The position numbers were made by a program, and so were the translations under genes. From the NCBI RefSeq assembly GCF_047302425.1, contig NZ_CP154855.1, positions 1,426,001-1,490,000 of the forward strand: DNA of 64,000 bases. The letters are read 5' to 3'. The stretch is from Oceanitalea sp047302425 (GTDB taxonomy: Bacteria > Actinomycetota > Actinomycetes > Actinomycetales > Actinomycetaceae). Under the pieces are notes generated by a model. The model was not told the DNA's origin, did no database searches, and saw only the letters and a list, made by a program, of their open reading frames with translations. This document shows, in pieces, positions 59,694-64,000 of this stretch (positions are counted from its first letter, which is position 1; each line of letters starts with the position of its first letter).

Positions 59694-60676
59694 CCGACGG
59701 GGACGCGCTCCCCGGCTCGCACGCAGTTGGACACGTGGCCCGGGCCGAGCGTCACGGTCGGCACGTGGTGGGCGCACTCCTCGACGGCGAGGGGGCAGCG
59801 GGTGCGGAAGACGCAGCCCGAGGGCGGGTCGACGGGGGAGGGGATGTCGCCCTCGAGGATGATCCGGCGGCGCTCGCGCTCGGCGACGGGGTCGTCCTTG
59901 GGGATCGCCGACATGAGCGCCTGCGTGTAGGGGTGCCCCGGCTCGGCGTAGATCTGCTCGCGTCCGGCGAGCTCCATGAGCCGGCCCAGGTACATCACCT
60001 GCACGCGGTGGCTCATGTGCTCCACGGCGGCGAGATCGTGGGAGATGAAGAGGTACGCGAGCCCGAGCTCGCGCTGCAGGTCCCGGAGCAGGTTCATGAT
60101 CTGTGCCTGGACGGACACGTCGAGCGAGGCCGTCGCCTCGTCGAGGACGACGAGCGAGGGCTCCCCTGCAAGGGCGCGCGCGATCGAGACCCGCTGGCGC
60201 TGCCCGCCGGACAGCTCGTGCGGGTAGTGGTCGAGGAAGCGCTCGGGCAGCCCGACGAGGTCCATGAGCTCGGCCACCCGCCGGCCCCGGGCGGCGCCGC
60301 GGTGCAGCCCGTGGATCTCCAGCGGCTCCCGGACGGACTCCGCGACGGTGCGCCGCGGGTCGAGGGAGGCGAGCGGGTCCTGGAAGACCATCGCCGCCCG
60401 GCGGCGCAGCTGCCGCAGGCGCCGGCCGCGGGCCGCGAGCACGTCCTCACCGTCGAGCAGCACCCGCCCCGCGCTCGGCGTGACGAGACTGAGCAGCGCG
60501 TTCCCGATCGTCGACTTCCCACTGCCGGACTCGCCGACCAGGCCGAGCGTCTCGCCCCGGTCGAGGGTGAAGGAGACGTCCTCGACGGCGTGCACCCACT
60601 GGCGCCCCAGACCCCGCACCGCGGGGACGGGGAAACGGACCTGGAGCTCGCGCACCTCGAGCAGGGGCACCGTCAT
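59690..60676 (-). CDS. Dipeptide/oligopeptide ABC transporter ATP-binding protein (DppF/OppF type)
   Basis: The 328-aa ATPase has Walker A GESGSGKST, signature LSGGQRQRVSIARAL, Walker B LVVLDEATASLDVSVQAQIMNLL and the C-terminal oligopeptide-transporter Cys cluster region GCVFRTRCPLAVEEC. It is the second ATPase of the leftward operon; the ATG overlaps the preceding ATPase gene's stop by 4 bases. Confidence 0.94.
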   Translation of the reverse strand: MTVPLLEVRELQVRFPVPAVRGLGRQWVHAVEDVSFTLDRGETLGLVGESGSGKSTIGNALLSLVTPSAGRVLLDGEDVLAARGRRLRQLRRRAAMVFQDPLASLDPRRTVAESVREPLEIHGLHRGAARGRRVAELMDLVGLPERFLDHYPHELSGGQRQRVSIARALAGEPSLVVLDEATASLDVSVQAQIMNLLRDLQRELGLAYLFISHDLAAVEHMSHRVQVMYLGRLMELAGREQIYAEPGHPYTQALMSAIPKDDPVAERERRRIILEGDIPSPVDPPSGCVFRTRCPLAVEECAHHVPTVTLGPGHVSNCVRAGERVPVG

Positions 60677-61652
60677 CTCGCCTCCCGGGGCGTCGTGTAG
60701 AAGGAGCGCACCCGGTGGCCCGGGGCCACCTCCCGCAGCTCCGGTCGTTGCGTGGCGCAGCGCTCGTCGCCGCGCACGGTGCACCGGTCCCAGAAGACGC
60801 AGCCCGGCGGCAGCGCGCGCGGGTCCGGTGGACTGCCCGGGATCGTCACGAGCTCCTCGTTGCCGGAGCCGAGCCGCGGCCGGGCGGCGAACAGCCCCTC
60901 GGTGTACGGGTGGGCGCGCTCCCGGAAGAGGGTGAGGACGTCGGCCTGCTCGAGTACCTGGCCGCCGTACATGACTGCCACGTGGTCGGCGAGACCACCG
61001 ACGACGGCGAGGTCGTGGCTGATCCACACCGTCGCCGTGCCCAGCCGCTCCTGGAGGTGACGGACCGCGTCGAGGATCTGGGCCTGGATGGTGACGTCCA
61101 GCGCCGTCGTCGCCTCGTCGGCGATGAGGACCCTCGGCTCGCAGGCCAGCGCGATCGCGATCATCACGCGCTGGCGCATGCCTCCCGAGAGCTCGTGCGG
61201 GTAGGACCGCAGCCGCCGCTCGGGGTCCGGGATCCCGACGAGCTCGAGGAGCTCGAGCGCCCGCGCCGTGGCGGCCCGGCGCGTCATGCCGAGGTGCTCC
61301 TCCAGGCCCTCGGTGAGCTGCCGCTCGACCGAGAGGACGGGGTTGAGCGAGGTGGCCGGGTCCTGGAAGACGAAGCCGATGCCGCGTCCGCGCACCCGGC
61401 GCAGGGCCTCGGGGGAGAGGGTGAGGAGGTCGCGCGGGCCGCCGTCGTCGTCCCCGAGGAGCACCTGCCCGGTGACCTGCGCCGTCGGCGCACCGACGAG
61501 CCCGGTCGCGGCGAGGACGCTCATCGACTTCCCGGATCCGGACTCACCGACGATCCCGAGGGTCTGGCCCGGCTCCACCGACCAGCTCACCCCGCCGACG
61601 ATCTCGGCGGTTCCGATGCGGACGCGGAGGTCGCGGACCTCGAGGGCGGGGC

Positions 61653-61656
<4 letters not shown>
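60673..61656 (-). CDS. Dipeptide/oligopeptide ABC transporter ATP-binding protein (DppD/OppD type)
   Basis: The 327-aa ATPase has Walker A GESGSGKSM, signature LSGGMRQRVMIAIAL, Walker B LIADEATTALDVTIQAQIL and the C-terminal GCVFWDRC. OppD-type GGMRQR and DppF-type GGQRQR signatures identify the usual heterodimer. GTG 61656 overlaps the permease stop by 4 bases. Confidence 0.94.
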
Positions 61657-62551
<895 letters not shown>

Positions 62552-62555
<4 letters not shown>

Positions 62556-63496
62556 GAGGTCACCCGGATCCGCGGGTCGACCTTGCTGTAGAGGAGGTCG
62601 ACGAGCAGGTTGATGAGCAGGAAGATGGCGGCGGTGAGCAGGATGGCCCCCTGGAGGAGCGGGTAGTCGCGGGCGAGGACGGCGTCGTAGATGAGGCGTC
62701 CCAGCCCGGGCCAGGCGAAGACGACCTCGACGACGACGACCCCGCCGAGCATCGTCGCGAGCTGGTTGCCCGTGATCGTGAGGACGGGGATGAGGGAGTT
62801 GCGCACGACGTGGCGCCCGAGCACCACCCTGTCCCGCAGCCCCTTGGAACGCGCGGTACGGACGTGGTCGGCGGCGAGCACCTCGAGCACGGAGGAGCGG
62901 ATGTAGCGGGTGAGGATCGAGCCGGCGACCAGCCCGATCGTGAGCGCGGGCATGACCACCCGGCGTGCCCACCCGGCCGGGTCCTCGGTCAGCGGGACGT
63001 AGCCGGAGGGCGGCAGCCAGCCGAGGGTCGAGGAGAACAGCAGGATGAACAGCATCGCCATCCAGAAGTCGGGGACCGACACCCCGAGCTGGGACACCCC
63101 GCGGACGACGGCGTCGCTCGCGCGGCCGTGGCGCAGCGCGGCGAAGAGCCCGAGCGGGAAGGACACGAGCAGCGCGATGACGATGCCCGTGCCGGCCATC
63201 GAGACCGTCGCGGGCAGGCGGCCGAGGAGGACCTCGGTCACCGGCTGCCCGGAGCGGAAGGACACCCCGAGGTCCCCGGTCAGCGCGCTGGTGACGTAGC
63301 CGAGGTACTGCTGCACCAGCGGCTCATCCAGGCCCGAGGCCTCGCGCAGGCGCGCGTAGACGTCCGGGTCGAAGCGCGTGCCCATGGCGATGCGCACGGG
63401 GTCGCCGGGGACGAGCTGGACGATCGCGAAGACGAGGACGGAAACCCCGAGCAGCACGACCGCCGAGTGGAGGACCCGTCGCAGGACGAAGGCCAT
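62552..63496 (-). CDS. Dipeptide/oligopeptide ABC transporter permease (DppB type)
   Basis: The 314-aa permease starts AFVLRRVLHSAVVLLGVSVLVFAIVQLVPGDPVRIAMG, the DppB/OppB signature, and ends with YDAVLARDYPLLQGAILLTAAIFLLINLLVDLLYSKVDPRIRV. It pairs with the DppC-type permease. ATG 63496 follows the binding protein stop by 13 bases. Confidence 0.94.
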
Positions 63497-63509
63497 GTCG
63501 AGCTCCTCG

Positions 63510-64000
63510 TCACTCGCCGAGCGAGACGTCCTTGAAGCGGATCGCCCGGTTGCTCATCACGGTGTACCCCTCGAGCTGCGGGCTCCACGCCTGCACGACG
63601 TCGGGGTTGTAGAGGTAGATGTAGCTGACGTCGTCGGCGACCTGCGTGGCGACCTGGTCGTAGATCTCCTCGCGAGCCTCCTCGTCCGTCTCCACCCGGC
63701 CCTGCTCGAGCAGCGCGTCGACCTCGGGGTTGCTGTAGCCCTGGTAGTTGTTGCCGCCCTCGGAGTGGTGCTGGGAGTAGTAGAAGTCGTCCGGGTCGAG
63801 GTTGCCCAGCCAGCCCATCATGAGCATGTCGTAGCTGCCCTGGCCCTGCTCGTCCAGCCACGTGCCGAAGTCGAGGGTGCGGATCTCGACGGCGATGCCG
63901 ACCTCCGCGAGCTGGCTCTCGATGATCTGGGCGGCCTGGACGGTCTCCGGGTAGTCGCTGGCAACCATGAGGTCGAGGGTGAGGTCCCCCTCGGCGACGC
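63510..64000 (-). CDS. Peptide ABC transporter substrate-binding protein, C-terminal part
   Basis: The gene continues past the right edge; the visible 162 or so residues show the family 5 solute-binding C-terminus (AAQIIESQLAEVGIAVEIRTLDFGTWLD ... YYSQHHSEGGNNYQGYSNPEVDALLEQGR ... IYLYNPDVVQAWSPQLEGYTV). It would be a lipoprotein delivering peptides or related solutes to the permeases that follow. It is the first gene of the five-gene operon as far as can be seen. Confidence 0.9.
   Translation of the reverse strand, partial: VAEGDLTLDLMVASDYPETVQAAQIIESQLAEVGIAVEIRTLDFGTWLDEQGQGSYDMLMMGWLGNLDPDDFYYSQHHSEGGNNYQGYSNPEVDALLEQGRVETDEEAREEIYDQVATQVADDVSYIYLYNPDVVQAWSPQLEGYTVMSNRAIRFKDVSLGE

Overview
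The window is a very GC-rich chromosomal segment of an actinobacterium, most likely of the order Micrococcales. Evidence: GTG starts and 4-base ATGA/GTGA gene overlaps are common, several starts look leaderless (TANNNT 6-7 nt before the start codon), the gene orders rpmB-fakA-recG-rsmD-coaD and rplU-rpmA-obgE-proB are actinobacterial, and Ku/LigD, an RNase E with long disordered arms, DosR/DosS-like regulators and DUF222-HNH proteins are present. I see no tRNA, rRNA, CRISPR array, prophage or insertion sequence. Almost all long antisense reading frames are GC-skew shadows.

Layout. 1-15530 is a housekeeping block: the end of an aldehyde dehydrogenase, a GNAT acetyltransferase, rpmB, then a rightward run fakA-recG-ABC ATPase, DUF6297 membrane protein, rsmD, coaD, sepIVA-like, yceD, rnc, mutM. 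It is interrupted at 5.8-9.8 kb by two tandemly duplicated, oppositely oriented membrane beta-propeller genes. 15643-29790 holds a chemotaxis receptor, an aldehyde dehydrogenase, a DosR-like regulator, a lipoprotein carboxypeptidase, an OmpR/HK pair, and a leftward operon cydA-cydB-cydD-cydC ending in a DosS-like GAF histidine kinase. 30149-43982 is rne followed by rplU-rpmA-obgE-proB, split by a 6 kb insertion dominated by siderophore uptake genes.

43979-54702 carries an SDR enzyme, a DsbA-family protein with a tiny coupled partner, a Cys-rich DUF1540 protein behind a DtxR/IdeR-like box, the NHEJ pair Ku and LigD, a DoxX protein, an orphan ABC ATPase, Dps, and leuS with an attenuator-like leader. 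54759-59693 has a flavin reductase, a DUF222-HNH protein, a SAM riboswitch plus Cys leader peptide upstream of a luciferase-like monooxygenase, and DegV. The right end is a leftward peptide ABC transporter operon cut by the window edge.

Themes. Low oxygen: the DosR-like regulator, a DosS-like kinase with conserved heme-site His and Tyr, a DosR-type palindrome upstream of cydA, and cytochrome bd itself form a plausible sensor-to-oxidase circuit. Iron: two DtxR/IdeR-like boxes, siderophore uptake and Dps. Leader-peptide control: short upstream reading frames precede rne (run of CGA codons), leuS (Leu codons plus terminator) and the monooxygenase (Cys codons plus SAM riboswitch). Repeat biology: long inverted repeats sit between convergent genes, and related sequence is found in frame inside mutM; a separate palindromic repeat lies in the ligD linker.
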